Shown here piece by piece: positions 44,696-52,920 of a stretch of DNA of 64,000 bases. The notes beneath the pieces are model-generated. The model did no database searches. It was not told the DNA's origin and was given only the letters and a program-made list of their open reading frames with translations. The position numbers were made by a program, and so were the translations under genes. Numbering within the stretch: position 1 is the first letter of the stretch; every line of letters begins with the position of its first letter. Source of the DNA: Bowmanella pacifica (GTDB taxonomy: Bacteria; Pseudomonadota; Gammaproteobacteria; Enterobacterales; Alteromonadaceae); the NCBI RefSeq assembly GCF_014645355.1, contig NZ_BMLS01000001.1, forward strand, positions 930,001 through 994,000, written 5' to 3'.

Positions 44696-46150
44696 ATGCA
44701 GGCCGCTATTTTGTATCCAAATGCAGCGGCCAGCTTACTGATCAATGGTCAGTGGCTGGCCAGTGGCGCCAGCATGCAGATCCACAATCCGTTTAATAAT
44801 GAAGCTGTAAGTGAAGTCTCCTGCGCCGATGACCGCCATGTATTGCAAGCGGTGAAAAGCGCCAGACAGGCGTTTGAGAAACATCGTTTTTTACCCAGCG
44901 CTGAGCGCGCCGCTTGGTTAAAAGGTGCGGCCAATCTGGTTCAGCAGCGGCTGGAAGATTTTGCCCGCACTATCGCGCTGGAAACCGGCAAGCCCATTCA
45001 GGCTGCGCGTAAGGAAGTACGGCGCTGTATCAATACGCTAAACCTGTCCGCCGAAGAAGCCACCCGATTGTGCGGTGAAACCCTGCGTTTCGACAGTTTT
45101 GCCGGGGGTGAAGAGCGCATCGGCTACTACGAACAGGTGCCGCTGGGGGTGATCGCCGCGATTACACCTTTTAATGACCCGTTAAACCTGGCAGCACACA
45201 AATTGGGACCGGCCCTGGCCGCTGGCAATGCGGTGGTGCTGAAGCCCTCGCAGCAAGCGCCCTTATCGGCGTTAATGCTGGTGCAGGCCCTGCTAGAAAA
45301 CGGCCTGCCACCAGGCCAGGTGAATGTGCTGACCGGCTATGCCCGGGAGTTCGCTCAGGCGCTAGTAAGCCATAAGGATGTGGCGATGGTAACTTACACC
45401 GGCGGCGAAGCCTCGGGAGAAATCATCGCCAAAAACGCCGGGATTAAAAAGCTGGCCATGGAACTGGGGGCTAACAGCCCGGTACTGGTGATGGACGACT
45501 GCAATCTGCCAAAAGCTGTGGCTGCTTGCGTGTCTGGCGCTTACTGGGCGGTAGGGCAAAATTGTATCGGGGTGCAGCGAATTTATATTCAGCGCAGCCT
45601 GTACAGCGCCTTTAAGCAGGCCTTTATCGAACAGACGGCCAAGCTGAAGGTAGGCAGCCAGCTTTTGGATGACACAGATATTGGCCCCATGATCAACGAA
45701 CGTGAAGCCATGCGTATTGAACAATGGGTTGAACAAGCAGTCGCCAACGGCGCTAATTTGCTGGTAGGCGGCAAGCGCGAAGGTGCCTGCTACTATCCCA
45801 CCGCCCTGGACAACCTCAAAGACAGCGATCGGCTGGTCTGCCAGGAAGCCTTTGGCCCGGTAGTCAGCCTGTTTGCCTTTGATGATTTGGACGACGCCCT
45901 GGCCCAGGCAAATAGTGCCGAGTTCTCTATTCACGGCGCAGTATTTACCAGTAACCTGAATACCGCCATGAAGGTGAGTCGGGAACTGGACGTGGCCGGT
46001 GTGATGGTCAACGATTCCACCGACTATCGCCTCGATGCAATGCCCTTTGGCGGCGCCAAACGCGGCAGTCTGGGACGCGAAGGGGTGAAATTTGCGATAC
46101 GGGAAATGAGCCAGACCAAAGTGATGTGTATGCAGCTCGACCTCGACTGA
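44696..46150 (+). CDS. Aldehyde dehydrogenase, PhnY-like branch
   Basis: A 484-residue NAD(P)-dependent aldehyde dehydrogenase with catalytic Cys290 (GQNCIGVQR), Glu256 (AMELGANSP) and the entry motif PFNDPLNLAAHKLGPALAAG. The FNDPLN segment is common in the branch that includes phosphonoacetaldehyde and lactaldehyde dehydrogenases. It begins one base after the ThDP gene stop, so it very likely oxidises the aldehyde made by that enzyme. It is the last gene of the FAH-led operon. ATG 44696 is chosen over an in-frame extension to 44660 that overlaps the upstream gene. Confidence 0.87.
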   Translation: MQAAILYPNAAASLLINGQWLASGASMQIHNPFNNEAVSEVSCADDRHVLQAVKSARQAFEKHRFLPSAERAAWLKGAANLVQQRLEDFARTIALETGKPIQAARKEVRRCINTLNLSAEEATRLCGETLRFDSFAGGEERIGYYEQVPLGVIAAITPFNDPLNLAAHKLGPALAAGNAVVLKPSQQAPLSALMLVQALLENGLPPGQVNVLTGYAREFAQALVSHKDVAMVTYTGGEASGEIIAKNAGIKKLAMELGANSPVLVMDDCNLPKAVAACVSGAYWAVGQNCIGVQRIYIQRSLYSAFKQAFIEQTAKLKVGSQLLDDTDIGPMINEREAMRIEQWVEQAVANGANLLVGGKREGACYYPTALDNLKDSDRLVCQEAFGPVVSLFAFDDLDDALAQANSAEFSIHGAVFTSNLNTAMKVSRELDVAGVMVNDSTDYRLDAMPFGGAKRGSLGREGVKFAIREMSQTKVMCMQLDLD

Positions 46151-46159
46151 TTGGTGCTA

Positions 46160-46277
46160 GTAAAGCGCTCTCTTCGTGTCCTTCTGTTCTTCGTGGTGAT
46201 ATAGGCAGTTTAAGTATTTGTTTACTGCGAAGGTCACGAAGAACACGAAGGGGCTAATAACCCCGTGCTTAAGAGAG
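46160..46277. repeat. Palindromic MITE-like intergenic element
   Basis: A long imperfect inverted repeat. Left arm TCTTCGTGTCCTTCTG (46171-46186) continuing with TTCTTCGTGG; right arm (46227-46250) reads GCGAAGGTCACGAAG then AACACGAAGG, its approximate complement. Flanking GCTCTCTT and AAGAGAG extend it to about 110 bp. Similar CTTCGTG-type palindromes are scattered between genes in many bacteria, so it may be a small mobile repeat. Confidence 0.55.
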
Positions 46278-46325
46278 TCATCTTTCGGTAATCTACGTAT
46301 CTAGCGTCACTGCAAGACACCTTTT

Positions 46326-46375
46326 TGTATTCAAGAACTTAGAGATTTGTACACAATAAAAAGCCGGTGTATATA
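46326..46375. promoter_or_regulatory. Three phased GntR operator-like sites upstream of gntR
   Basis: TGTATTCA (46326-46333), TGTACACA (46348-46355) and TGTATATA (46368-46375) are each one mismatch from TGTATACA and are spaced 22 and 20 bp. They lie just before the GntR gene and suggest autoregulation through the same palindrome found at the other promoters of the island. Confidence 0.6.
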
Positions 46376-46440
46376 TCGCTTGAAAGTTAAGGGATATCTT
46401 TTAAACTGACCCGAGTTTGGCTGCGTTTGAAGCAATAGGA

Positions 46441-47097
46441 ATGTCCACTCTGACTATCTCTGACAAAATTTATAACCAACTGTCTGCGCAAATTATCTCC
46501 GGTGAGATTAAACCCGGACAAAAGTTGGAAGAGCAGGAAATTGCCAATCAATTCGGCGTATCCCGCACTCCTATTCGCGAGGCCTTTCGCCTTCTGCACA
46601 CCAGCGGTTTAGTCGAAAGCAAGGCTCATAAAGGGGTAACGGTGATTGAGCTGGATATTGATCAGCTCAGCGATATGTATGAAGCCCTGCAAGAGCTGGA
46701 AGCCCTGTGCGCGCGCTTAAGTGCCGAGCGCATGACCGCCGTTGAACGTAAGCAAATTCAGCGTATGCATCAGTTGTCGGAAGAGGCGGTTCACAGCGAA
46801 GATGTAGAGCGTTTTGCCGAACTGAATAACCAAATTCATACCGCCATTCATCAAGGCTCGCGGAATAAAACCCTGCAGGAAACCATTGCAAAGCTGCGAA
46901 AGCGTCTGAGCTTGTATCGTCAACCCTGGCTGTTTGAAAAACGCAATCGTCTGGAAGCCTCATACCGTGAACACGCTGAGTTGGTTGAGGCAATTATCGC
47001 CGGCGACCGAGATCAGGCCTTTGACGCCATGCGTAACCATATTTCCAATACCAGCCTGGGCACTATTGATTATCTGATTAGTCAGAAGCCACTGTAG
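46441..47097 (+). CDS. GntR-family regulator, FCD type
   Basis: A 218-residue GntR regulator: N-terminal winged helix (IYNQLSAQIISGEIKPGQKL, FGVSRTPIREAFRLLHTSGL) and a C-terminal all-helical FCD ligand domain with likely metal/ligand residues in FAELNNQIHTAIHQGS, SYREHAELVEAI and MRNHISNT. FadR-type regulators of this branch bind short palindromes and release DNA on binding an organic acid. TGTATACA-like sites precede this gene and four other units, so it is the probable master regulator of the island. ATG 46441 has TAGGA upstream; the extension to 46417 has none. Confidence 0.9.
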   Translation: MSTLTISDKIYNQLSAQIISGEIKPGQKLEEQEIANQFGVSRTPIREAFRLLHTSGLVESKAHKGVTVIELDIDQLSDMYEALQELEALCARLSAERMTAVERKQIQRMHQLSEEAVHSEDVERFAELNNQIHTAIHQGSRNKTLQETIAKLRKRLSLYRQPWLFEKRNRLEASYREHAELVEAIIAGDRDQAFDAMRNHISNTSLGTIDYLISQKPL

Positions 47098-47138
47098 TAG
47101 CTCTAGCGCAATTTACACTAATGGTCGGTCTTAAAAAT

Positions 47139-47642
47139 CTACCAACCATTAGTTAAATACGAGGCGATATCCATCAGTTTGTCCACTTTGTCGCTACGAC
47201 GTATCCAAGCATCACGGATATGTGGATGCCCCTCAATCTTTGACGGCTGGCATTCTTCCATTAGCTGAGCACGAAGCAGCGCTCGTTCTTTTTCGTTAAG
47301 CATAAGCGACTGCAGCTTGGCTAATTCACCGGTATCCAGCCATATTCCACCGCAACCTGGGCATTCATCAATCTCAACAACATGCAATGGACTGTAAAAT
47401 CTGCGTAGCATCACTGTATCGACGCATAGCGGACAGAAGACTTTCGCGTTGAGTCCTTGTAATTCATTGTGAAACTTAGCCAAATGGGCGGACAACGCCT
47501 TACCACGCTCTCCTGAACGGCACTCAAATAGTTTCAGTGTTTGATTTTCAAGAAAGACTCCACCACAGGATTCACTGACGTAAACGGCAATTCCGCCAAC
47601 TTTTACTTTCCTAAGGTCGGTATATGTTCTTGGGCAATACAT
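47139..47642 (-). CDS. TFIIB-type zinc-ribbon protein
   Basis: A 167-residue protein with a clear zinc ribbon of the zf-TFIIB family: CPLC (about residue 70) paired with ECPGCGGIWLDTGELAKL. The N-terminal half looks like a second, decayed ribbon (MYCPRTYTDLRKV, SESCGGVFLE). The C-terminal part is charged and helical. Function of such small stand-alone proteins is unknown. It is convergent with gntR and transcribed away from it; its relation to the island is doubtful. Confidence 0.72.
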   Translation of the reverse strand: MYCPRTYTDLRKVKVGGIAVYVSESCGGVFLENQTLKLFECRSGERGKALSAHLAKFHNELQGLNAKVFCPLCVDTVMLRRFYSPLHVVEIDECPGCGGIWLDTGELAKLQSLMLNEKERALLRAQLMEECQPSKIEGHPHIRDAWIRRSDKVDKLMDIASYLTNGW

Positions 47643-47727
47643 TGATGATCACATCCTAATAAGCTTGTATCGCAATTTTCGAGTAAAGAGCAAATGTGCT
47701 TTGATATAAGAACTCTCATTGATATAG

Positions 47728-48708
47728 CTAATGCAGATAGGTATTCAACCAGCCAACCACTTCGCTGATCATTTCCTGCCGATGCTTGGTTAGCCCATGA
47801 TTGTCGCCTGGATAAATCACCAATTTATGCGGATGTTCAAGGGACTCAAGAATGCCAGCAAGACGCGTGGAATGCGCTACATTGACCCGTTCATCTTTAT
47901 CACCATGCAACAATAAAATAGGCATATTCGCAGGCAACTCATGGGCCCATTTAGCCACAGAGCGTTTGTCCAATTCCTGTTGCTTATTATTTTCATAATC
48001 AGGAATTCGTTTTTTATAAACCTTTTCCATAACTGGCCGCTCTGCCATGCCTTGGTGAACATCAGAAACCCCTGCCACGGCAATCAAGGTTTTGATATTC
48101 GGTAGTCTTTTTACCGCCAAATAAGACTGCATACTGCCGCGGCTCCAGCCCATCATGGCAATATTTTCACTATCTACGTCGGGTATCTGTTTAATGATAT
48201 CCATCAAGGCGACCACATCGTTCACATCGGCCCCGCCAAACTCATCAAAACCGTTGTTGTCGATATGCTTGCTGGCGCCTCGGTATTGGCTGCCAATCAC
48301 AATAAAGCCCTGCGCGGCTAATTCAGCCTGGAAGGTTAACTTTCTAGTGAAAGTAACATAGCCTCCCCTCCCATTACCGCCTCGATTAAACATAACCACG
48401 GGCAGTTTTTTATCAACGGCTAACTTTGGTTTCAGGTAATAACCCTCGACATTAAAGCCATCAACTTGATATACAAAGTCGACACAATCCAGGGTTTGCT
48501 GAACTTGCTGGAATTTACTTTCCGGAAAATAGGCAGAGAACACTTCCTGATCAAATTTCTTCAGCGTGGATGCCATCCTCATCACCCACCCTTGATAGGT
48601 TTCAAAAGGCCCTTTAAAGCAGGAATGTTGAGATTGAATGGCTTGTTCAGCCAGGGCAAAAAAGGGGGTAAGCGTAAGCAACAGTGCAAAGGCAGCCTTA
48701 GTTAACAT
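47728..48708 (-). CDS. Exported S9-type alpha/beta hydrolase
   Basis: A 326-residue secreted hydrolase: signal peptide (1-20), then an alpha/beta fold of the prolyl-oligopeptidase/dienelactone-hydrolase type with nucleophile motif MGWSRGSMQS, acid residue in LLHGDKDERV and histidine in YPGDNHGL. Catalytic triad is intact. An early Cys pair (QHSCFKG, TLDCVDF) may form a disulfide in the periplasm. Probably a peptidase or esterase; substrate unknown. It stands alone between the zinc-ribbon gene and a DUF2798 gene and may not belong to the catabolic island. Confidence 0.82.
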   Translation of the reverse strand: MLTKAAFALLLTLTPFFALAEQAIQSQHSCFKGPFETYQGWVMRMASTLKKFDQEVFSAYFPESKFQQVQQTLDCVDFVYQVDGFNVEGYYLKPKLAVDKKLPVVMFNRGGNGRGGYVTFTRKLTFQAELAAQGFIVIGSQYRGASKHIDNNGFDEFGGADVNDVVALMDIIKQIPDVDSENIAMMGWSRGSMQSYLAVKRLPNIKTLIAVAGVSDVHQGMAERPVMEKVYKKRIPDYENNKQQELDKRSVAKWAHELPANMPILLLHGDKDERVNVAHSTRLAGILESLEHPHKLVIYPGDNHGLTKHRQEMISEVVGWLNTYLH

Positions 48709-48763
48709 GTGTTAATTCCATTTAAAACATTTAGTTAACATAGTGCGCGCTGTTGAAGCTAAG

Positions 48764-48994
48764 TCAAGAATTTTGCATCAGTAAACTATCGACTAATCGC
48801 CGCACTAAGGGCGTTAGCATTAACACGGTCGGAAAGGCCACCAAAAAGCTAAAACGCCAGGCACTAAGCCAGATTGACAAGATATGCTCGTCCCATCCGA
48901 GATTATGCAAGCTGACCACCAACGACATAATCCCCGACATACTCAGGGACATAAAAAGGGAGTACAAATAGGGTCTGAATTTAGTCGCCAGCAT
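48764..48994 (-). CDS. DUF2798-like small membrane protein
   Basis: A 76-residue protein with two membrane helices (LYSLFMSLSMSGIMSLVVSL and SFLVAFPTVLMLTPLVRRL), matching the DUF2798 family pattern. ATG 48994 is chosen; its start overlaps the upstream ferredoxin gene by 14 bp, so it ends the AspDH-VOC-TauE-ferredoxin operon. Function unknown. Confidence 0.72.
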   Translation of the reverse strand: MLATKFRPYLYSLFMSLSMSGIMSLVVSLHNLGWDEHILSIWLSAWRFSFLVAFPTVLMLTPLVRRLVDSLLMQNS

Positions 48995-49319
48995 GTTTGC
49001 CCGGCCGGCTTTTACCGAGCAGCGTAATTTGCCCGCCCGCAAGTGTGCTACTGACCATCACCTGGCAGGCCAATCTGTTTTTTTCCCCGGCGCTAAGTTT
49101 AGCCAGAATCTGCTGCTCCCCAGGGTAGCAGGGCGACAGATCCTGTTCGCTTACCTGGTCAATACGCACCAAGCAGGTACCGCAACTGCAACAGCCGTTA
49201 CAAACGCCCGGCAGCGCATCAATGCCCGCATCCTGCACCGCCACCAGCAAACTGAAACCCGGCTCGGCTTGCACCTCTCGCACATCGCCATTGGGCAATA
49301 TCAGCGCCAATCTCAGCAT
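48981..49319 (-). CDS. [2Fe-2S] ferredoxin
   Basis: A 112-residue plant/adrenodoxin-type ferredoxin. The cluster ligands are Cys40, Cys46 and Cys49 (CNGCCSCGTC) with the distal Cys85 (RLACQV); two extra cysteines lie in the loop at 43 and 44. It could feed electrons to an oxygenase or reductase; no oxygenase large subunit or ferredoxin reductase is encoded near, so its partner is unknown. It is in the minus-strand operon between the TauE permease and DUF2798 genes. Confidence 0.88.
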   Translation of the reverse strand: MLRLALILPNGDVREVQAEPGFSLLVAVQDAGIDALPGVCNGCCSCGTCLVRIDQVSEQDLSPCYPGEQQILAKLSAGEKNRLACQVMVSSTLAGGQITLLGKSRPGKHAGD

Positions 49320-49326
49320 GGTGTTA

Positions 49327-50049
49327 TCACTCCCATAACAGGCTCTTCAATAAGGTTGTCAGGGCCATCAGGGTAAGCAGCCATTTCAGCTGCAGCATAA
49401 AGGCCTGCGGCGCAATACGGCGGCGCAGCAAGCTGCCAAGCAGCGAGCCCAAACAGGCACCAACCACAGTCAAGACCAGCGGCCACCAATAGTCGGCAAA
49501 ATGAAAACCAAGCCACAGAAAGGTCCCGATCTTAAACAGGTTGCCGCATAACATCATCAGCGAGGCCGTCGCCACTATGTTTTCGCGGTTTTCCAGACGG
49601 CGGCTTAGCATAGTCAGGGCAATCGGGCCTGGCGCACCTACCACCAGTCCCAGCCCGGTTTGCAGAAATCCAGCCAGAAAAAAGCTTTCCAGGCGTCGCA
49701 ACACCTGAGCAAAAGGGGCGCACCACAGGCTTAACAGCAGATAAATGGCAATAAATGGCGGGATAAGTTCGAGAGGCAAAGACAGCAGCAAGGCAGCAAA
49801 TAAGCTGGTGCCTACCACTGAGCCCAGCAGATAAGGGCCGATGGCCGGCCAATAAATATGCTCCAGCGCAAAGACGAGTCTGGAACTGTTACTGGCCAGT
49901 TGCGTAACCGCATGCACAGGGACCACCGCAATGGCAGGCACAAACCAGGGCAACACCAGCACCATCAGCATGCCGCCGCCCATCACAAATACCCCAGCCA
50001 GGGTAGAAGCCAAGGTAGCAAGCAAGAACAGGCTGATATCACCAAGCAT
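49327..50049 (-). CDS. Second TauE/SafE-family permease
   Basis: A 240-residue membrane protein with about seven or eight helices, of the TauE/SafE family (VFVMGGGMLMVLVLPWF and VVGAPGPIALTMLSRR in the repeat positions). It is shorter and distant from the homologue at 39739-40563. Operon position between a VOC gene and the ferredoxin gene suggests export of a by-product of the pathway or uptake of an anion. No substrate can be assigned. Confidence 0.8.
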   Translation of the reverse strand: MLGDISLFLLATLASTLAGVFVMGGGMLMVLVLPWFVPAIAVVPVHAVTQLASNSSRLVFALEHIYWPAIGPYLLGSVVGTSLFAALLLSLPLELIPPFIAIYLLLSLWCAPFAQVLRRLESFFLAGFLQTGLGLVVGAPGPIALTMLSRRLENRENIVATASLMMLCGNLFKIGTFLWLGFHFADYWWPLVLTVVGACLGSLLGSLLRRRIAPQAFMLQLKWLLTLMALTTLLKSLLWE

Positions 50050-50066
50050 GGGCTAAATCTACGCGC

Positions 50067-50519
50067 TTAATCCAGGGTTTTATAAGTACTGGTACCCACC
50101 CAGCCACGCTCGGAGATATCAATCATAATATTCTCCGGACCAGACATCTTATACTCGGCGTTATCCTTTGCCGGGTTCATGCCCAGCCCCTGAGCCAGAT
50201 TCACATCATGGCGTGGCTCATAGCCGTTGGCCTTGAAGCTGTTGACCATGTCCTGAATATCTTCACATTGAAAGCCTACGTGGTGCAGGCCGACATACCC
50301 CTGCGGAAATTCTTTCCCGGCTGCCGGGCCATTACGAAACTTCAGTATGGCCAGGTTGATATTGCCATCGGTCATATAAAAGCCGTTTGCATTACGACTG
50401 GCCACCACCCCTGCCACGCTCCAGCCTAAAACATTTTCAAAGAACTCCCGGCTTTTATCCGGATCATTGGACGCCATAGCCAGATGTTTAAGTTGAATAG
50501 GTTTTTCAGGTTTAGACAT
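50067..50519 (-). CDS. VOC-family protein
   Basis: A 150-residue single-module vicinal-oxygen-chelate protein: LKHLAMASNDPDKSREFFE at the first metal position (His12), LHHVGFQCEDI at the second and NIMIDISERGW at the C-terminal strand, where the usual Glu appears as Asp or the following Glu. It could be a dioxygenase, isomerase or glyoxalase-like enzyme. It follows the AspDH-like gene by 17 bp. Unlike the VOC protein at 41675, the metal triad is less canonical. Confidence 0.78.
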   Translation of the reverse strand: MSKPEKPIQLKHLAMASNDPDKSREFFENVLGWSVAGVVASRNANGFYMTDGNINLAILKFRNGPAAGKEFPQGYVGLHHVGFQCEDIQDMVNSFKANGYEPRHDVNLAQGLGMNPAKDNAEYKMSGPENIMIDISERGWVGTSTYKTLD

Positions 50520-50536
50520 ACATATTTCCTCTCAGA

Positions 50537-51349
50537 TTAACTTCCGACCCGCAGAGCCGCGGTCAGCGATTCCAGCGCCGCCAGCACGCTAAGTGCGGTA
50601 ATGCGACCCGTGCCGGGATTTTCCACTGTAGGTACGTTTTCAATGGTCATTTCAAAGCTGGCGCTGTCCGCATCAACTTTGATGGTATGGGTATTGCGGG
50701 TTTTGCCAGGGTCGGCCCAAATTTCCAATTGGGTTTGCTCGGCACCAAGCCCGGCCAATCCAAGGGACGCCGCCACGTTAACATTGGAAGGAAACTTCTC
50801 TGCACCTTCCCGGGCGCTGCCTTTAAATACCCGCAGAGGTTCTTCCAGGCCCAGCAATTGAATGTTGTTTTCCACAATAAACTTGGCTTTGGTCAGCGAT
50901 GTGGGTGGCTTACGGGTCACCATAGTTACTGAATGAATAGTGCCTTTGGCCGCAGCACGCACCGCGTCAAGGCCAAGCAATGCGCCAGTCGCCAGCAGGA
51001 TCTGAGCGCCATGACGCTGAGCCAATTCCACTACCTCGGGATGCTGTAATATAGCCGCGCCGCTGACCGTGACCAGGGTGCGCCCCTGGCACAAGGCGGG
51101 CTCAGCAATGTCCATAAAAGCGGCGGTAGGTGCACATTCCACTATCACATCCGCCAAATCGGCCAATGCTTTGGCACTCACTACTGGTACTGGCTGCGAC
51201 AACCCGGCCATAGCCGCTTTGGCCTTATCCGGATTGCCAGAGGCAATAGCCACCAATTCAAGACCTGGCATGCCCTTATCCAGCGCCAGACCGACAACCT
51301 TGCCGATAGTGCCAAAACCGGCAATACCTACTTTTAATGTTTTTCTCAT
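50537..51349 (-). CDS. L-aspartate dehydrogenase-like enzyme (NadX family)
   Basis: A 270-residue NAD(P)-binding enzyme: Rossmann loop GIAGFGTIG at the N-terminus, VIVECAPTAAFMDIAEPAL, then TGALLGLDAVRAAAKG and the C-terminal NVNVAASLGLAGLGAEQTQ typical of aspartate dehydrogenase (NadX). These enzymes deaminate aspartate to oxaloacetate or iminoaspartate, or work in the reverse direction. In a catabolic operon it may act on another amino-acid-like intermediate. ATG 51349 is used; GTG 51364 is an alternative. First gene of a five-gene operon (AspDH, VOC, TauE, ferredoxin, DUF2798) with a TGTATACA site upstream. Confidence 0.83.
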   Translation of the reverse strand: MRKTLKVGIAGFGTIGKVVGLALDKGMPGLELVAIASGNPDKAKAAMAGLSQPVPVVSAKALADLADVIVECAPTAAFMDIAEPALCQGRTLVTVSGAAILQHPEVVELAQRHGAQILLATGALLGLDAVRAAAKGTIHSVTMVTRKPPTSLTKAKFIVENNIQLLGLEEPLRVFKGSAREGAEKFPSNVNVAASLGLAGLGAEQTQLEIWADPGKTRNTHTIKVDADSASFEMTIENVPTVENPGTGRITALSVLAALESLTAALRVGS

Positions 51350-51381
51350 ACTGGTTTCTACCACCCAATCAACACAGGTAA

Positions 51382-51409
51382 AGAATACATATTAAATATC
51401 ATGTATACA
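51382..51409. promoter_or_regulatory. GntR operator-like sites upstream of the AspDH operon
   Basis: An exact TGTATACA (51402-51409) and a weaker AGAATACA (51382-51389, 6 of 8) 20 bp apart, in front of the minus-strand AspDH operon. Same element and spacing as at the other island promoters. Confidence 0.62.
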
Positions 51410-51446
51410 ATTACATTTTTTGGAACACATAAAACATTAATATGAT

Positions 51447-51470
51447 AACGGCGGCTTAAATGCCGCCGTT
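51447..51470 (-). terminator. Terminator of the MFS gene
   Basis: AACGGCGGC, loop TTAAAT, GCCGCCGTT: perfect 9-bp GC-rich stem just past the MFS stop on the minus strand, followed there by ATCATATTAATG. The T-run is short but the stem is strong. Confidence 0.72.
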
Positions 51471-51477
51471 TTCGCAC

Positions 51478-52770
51478 CTATTTGGCCGGGCGTGAGGGTA
51501 ATTGCGGATAGCGCCCCATCATCAGGATCAGCACACAACTGAGCAGCATCACCACCGACATGGCCCACAACACTTCGGTGTAGCGGCCCAGTGCGTCGTA
51601 CGCCAGCCCCATAATTAAAGGTCCGACGCTGGCGCCAATTTTAAAACCGGAGTAGCCGTAGCCATAAATAGCGCCAAACGAGCGATGGCCAAAGTAACGG
51701 CTGGTAAAGTAAGCCATCACATCAAACTCAGCGCCTATGGCGATACCAATCAGTGCCGTGCAAAGTGCCGCCGACTGACCACTGGCTCCCATGGCAAAAG
51801 CGGCCAGGCCAATTACCGGTCCAAGCATAAAAAACACCACCACATAGGGAGCAAAGAACTTGTCCATCAGATAACCCGCCAACAAGCGACCACCAACAAT
51901 GGAAATCCCCAGATAGGCAAAGGTCCCCACCGCTTCCTGTAAGTTCATCCCCCGGTCCATCATCATAGGTACCAGATGCACTAAAACGGTGGAGGTTGTC
52001 AGGCCGGTAATCACAAAAGATGCGACCATCAACCAGAAGGTGCGCTGCCCTAATGCTTCCTTGGCGGTAAAGCCAATCAGAGGTTTAGCGGCGCTTGAAG
52101 TGACAGCCTCAGTTTGCTGCTCAGCCACACCGTCTACCGCCAGGCCCATCTCGGCCGGCGTTTCCCGCACCAGAAATTTAGCAATTGGCAGCACCAACAA
52201 CACAATGACCACACCAATGGCGATGTAGGCTTCACGCCAGCTGTAATGACTCATAAAGTAAGAGGCAATCAAGGGCACCAAGGTCGTACCCAGCCCCACA
52301 CCGGACAAACCTATGCCCAGTGCCAAACCGCGCTTCTTATTAAACCAACTCACCAGCAAACGCGAATAGGTTAAAGGAGCGGTACCGGCACCCAGGATAG
52401 GGATCAGCACGCACATGGCATACAAATGCCAGATTGAAGGTGTCAGCAAGGACATGGCCGCGATGGTAAAGCCAAACAATAAGGTAGAAGGCACCAAAAT
52501 GCGCTTCACCCCATATTTATCCACCAGGGTGCCCACATAGGGAAAAAACAGAATAGCGGTAATGCCAATCACGGTAGAGCCGAAAGAGATCTGGCCGCGA
52601 CTCCAGCCAAAATCAGCTTCAAAGGCTTTGATAAAGGTGCCAAAGGACATGGCGATTACGCTGTAGCCAAAGGCCAGACCTATTATAGCGGCTAGCACTA
52701 TCCACCAGCCGTAGTAGAGATTTTGCTTGGTACTCACGCCACTTTCGGCGCTTATGGTTTTTTCATTCAT
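51478..52770 (-). CDS. MFS transporter, monocarboxylate/OFA-like
   Basis: A 430-residue major-facilitator protein with 12 predicted helices. The N-terminal YYGWWIVLAAIIGLAFGYS, the segment FGWSRGQISFGSTVIGI and SWFNKKRGLALGIGLSGVG fit the monocarboxylate/oxalate-formate-antiporter-like group, which moves organic anions. A cytoplasmic loop of about 25 polar residues follows helix 6. GGAGG lies before ATG 52770. A TGTATACA site upstream puts it in the GntR regulon; it is the likely inner-membrane importer of the island substrate. Confidence 0.87.
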   Translation of the reverse strand: MNEKTISAESGVSTKQNLYYGWWIVLAAIIGLAFGYSVIAMSFGTFIKAFEADFGWSRGQISFGSTVIGITAILFFPYVGTLVDKYGVKRILVPSTLLFGFTIAAMSLLTPSIWHLYAMCVLIPILGAGTAPLTYSRLLVSWFNKKRGLALGIGLSGVGLGTTLVPLIASYFMSHYSWREAYIAIGVVIVLLVLPIAKFLVRETPAEMGLAVDGVAEQQTEAVTSSAAKPLIGFTAKEALGQRTFWLMVASFVITGLTTSTVLVHLVPMMMDRGMNLQEAVGTFAYLGISIVGGRLLAGYLMDKFFAPYVVVFFMLGPVIGLAAFAMGASGQSAALCTALIGIAIGAEFDVMAYFTSRYFGHRSFGAIYGYGYSGFKIGASVGPLIMGLAYDALGRYTEVLWAMSVVMLLSCVLILMMGRYPQLPSRPAK

Positions 52771-52816
52771 CTTGTTGCCTCCAGGTTAACAATTTGTGAA
52801 TGCAAACCAAATTAAT

Positions 52817-52845
52817 TGTATACATGATGATATGTCAAGAATACT
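52817..52845. promoter_or_regulatory. GntR operator-like sites upstream of the MFS gene
   Basis: An exact TGTATACA (52817-52824) and a weaker AGAATACT (52838-52845) 21 bp away, ahead of the minus-strand MFS gene. The same AGAATAC partner occurs at the AspDH operon. Confidence 0.6.
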
Positions 52846-52878
52846 TTAAAAGGTTTGGATGATCCGTCAGGTAAAAAG

Positions 52879-52899
52879 AAGCCGGGCCTAGCCCGGCTT
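52879..52899 (-). terminator. Terminator of the TonB receptor gene
   Basis: AAGCCGGGC, loop CTA, GCCCGGCTT; read on the minus strand the stem is followed by CTTTTTAC. It lies 21 bases past the receptor stop. Confidence 0.88.
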
Positions 52900-52920
52900 A
52901 AACACGAGAATGCACAGTGC

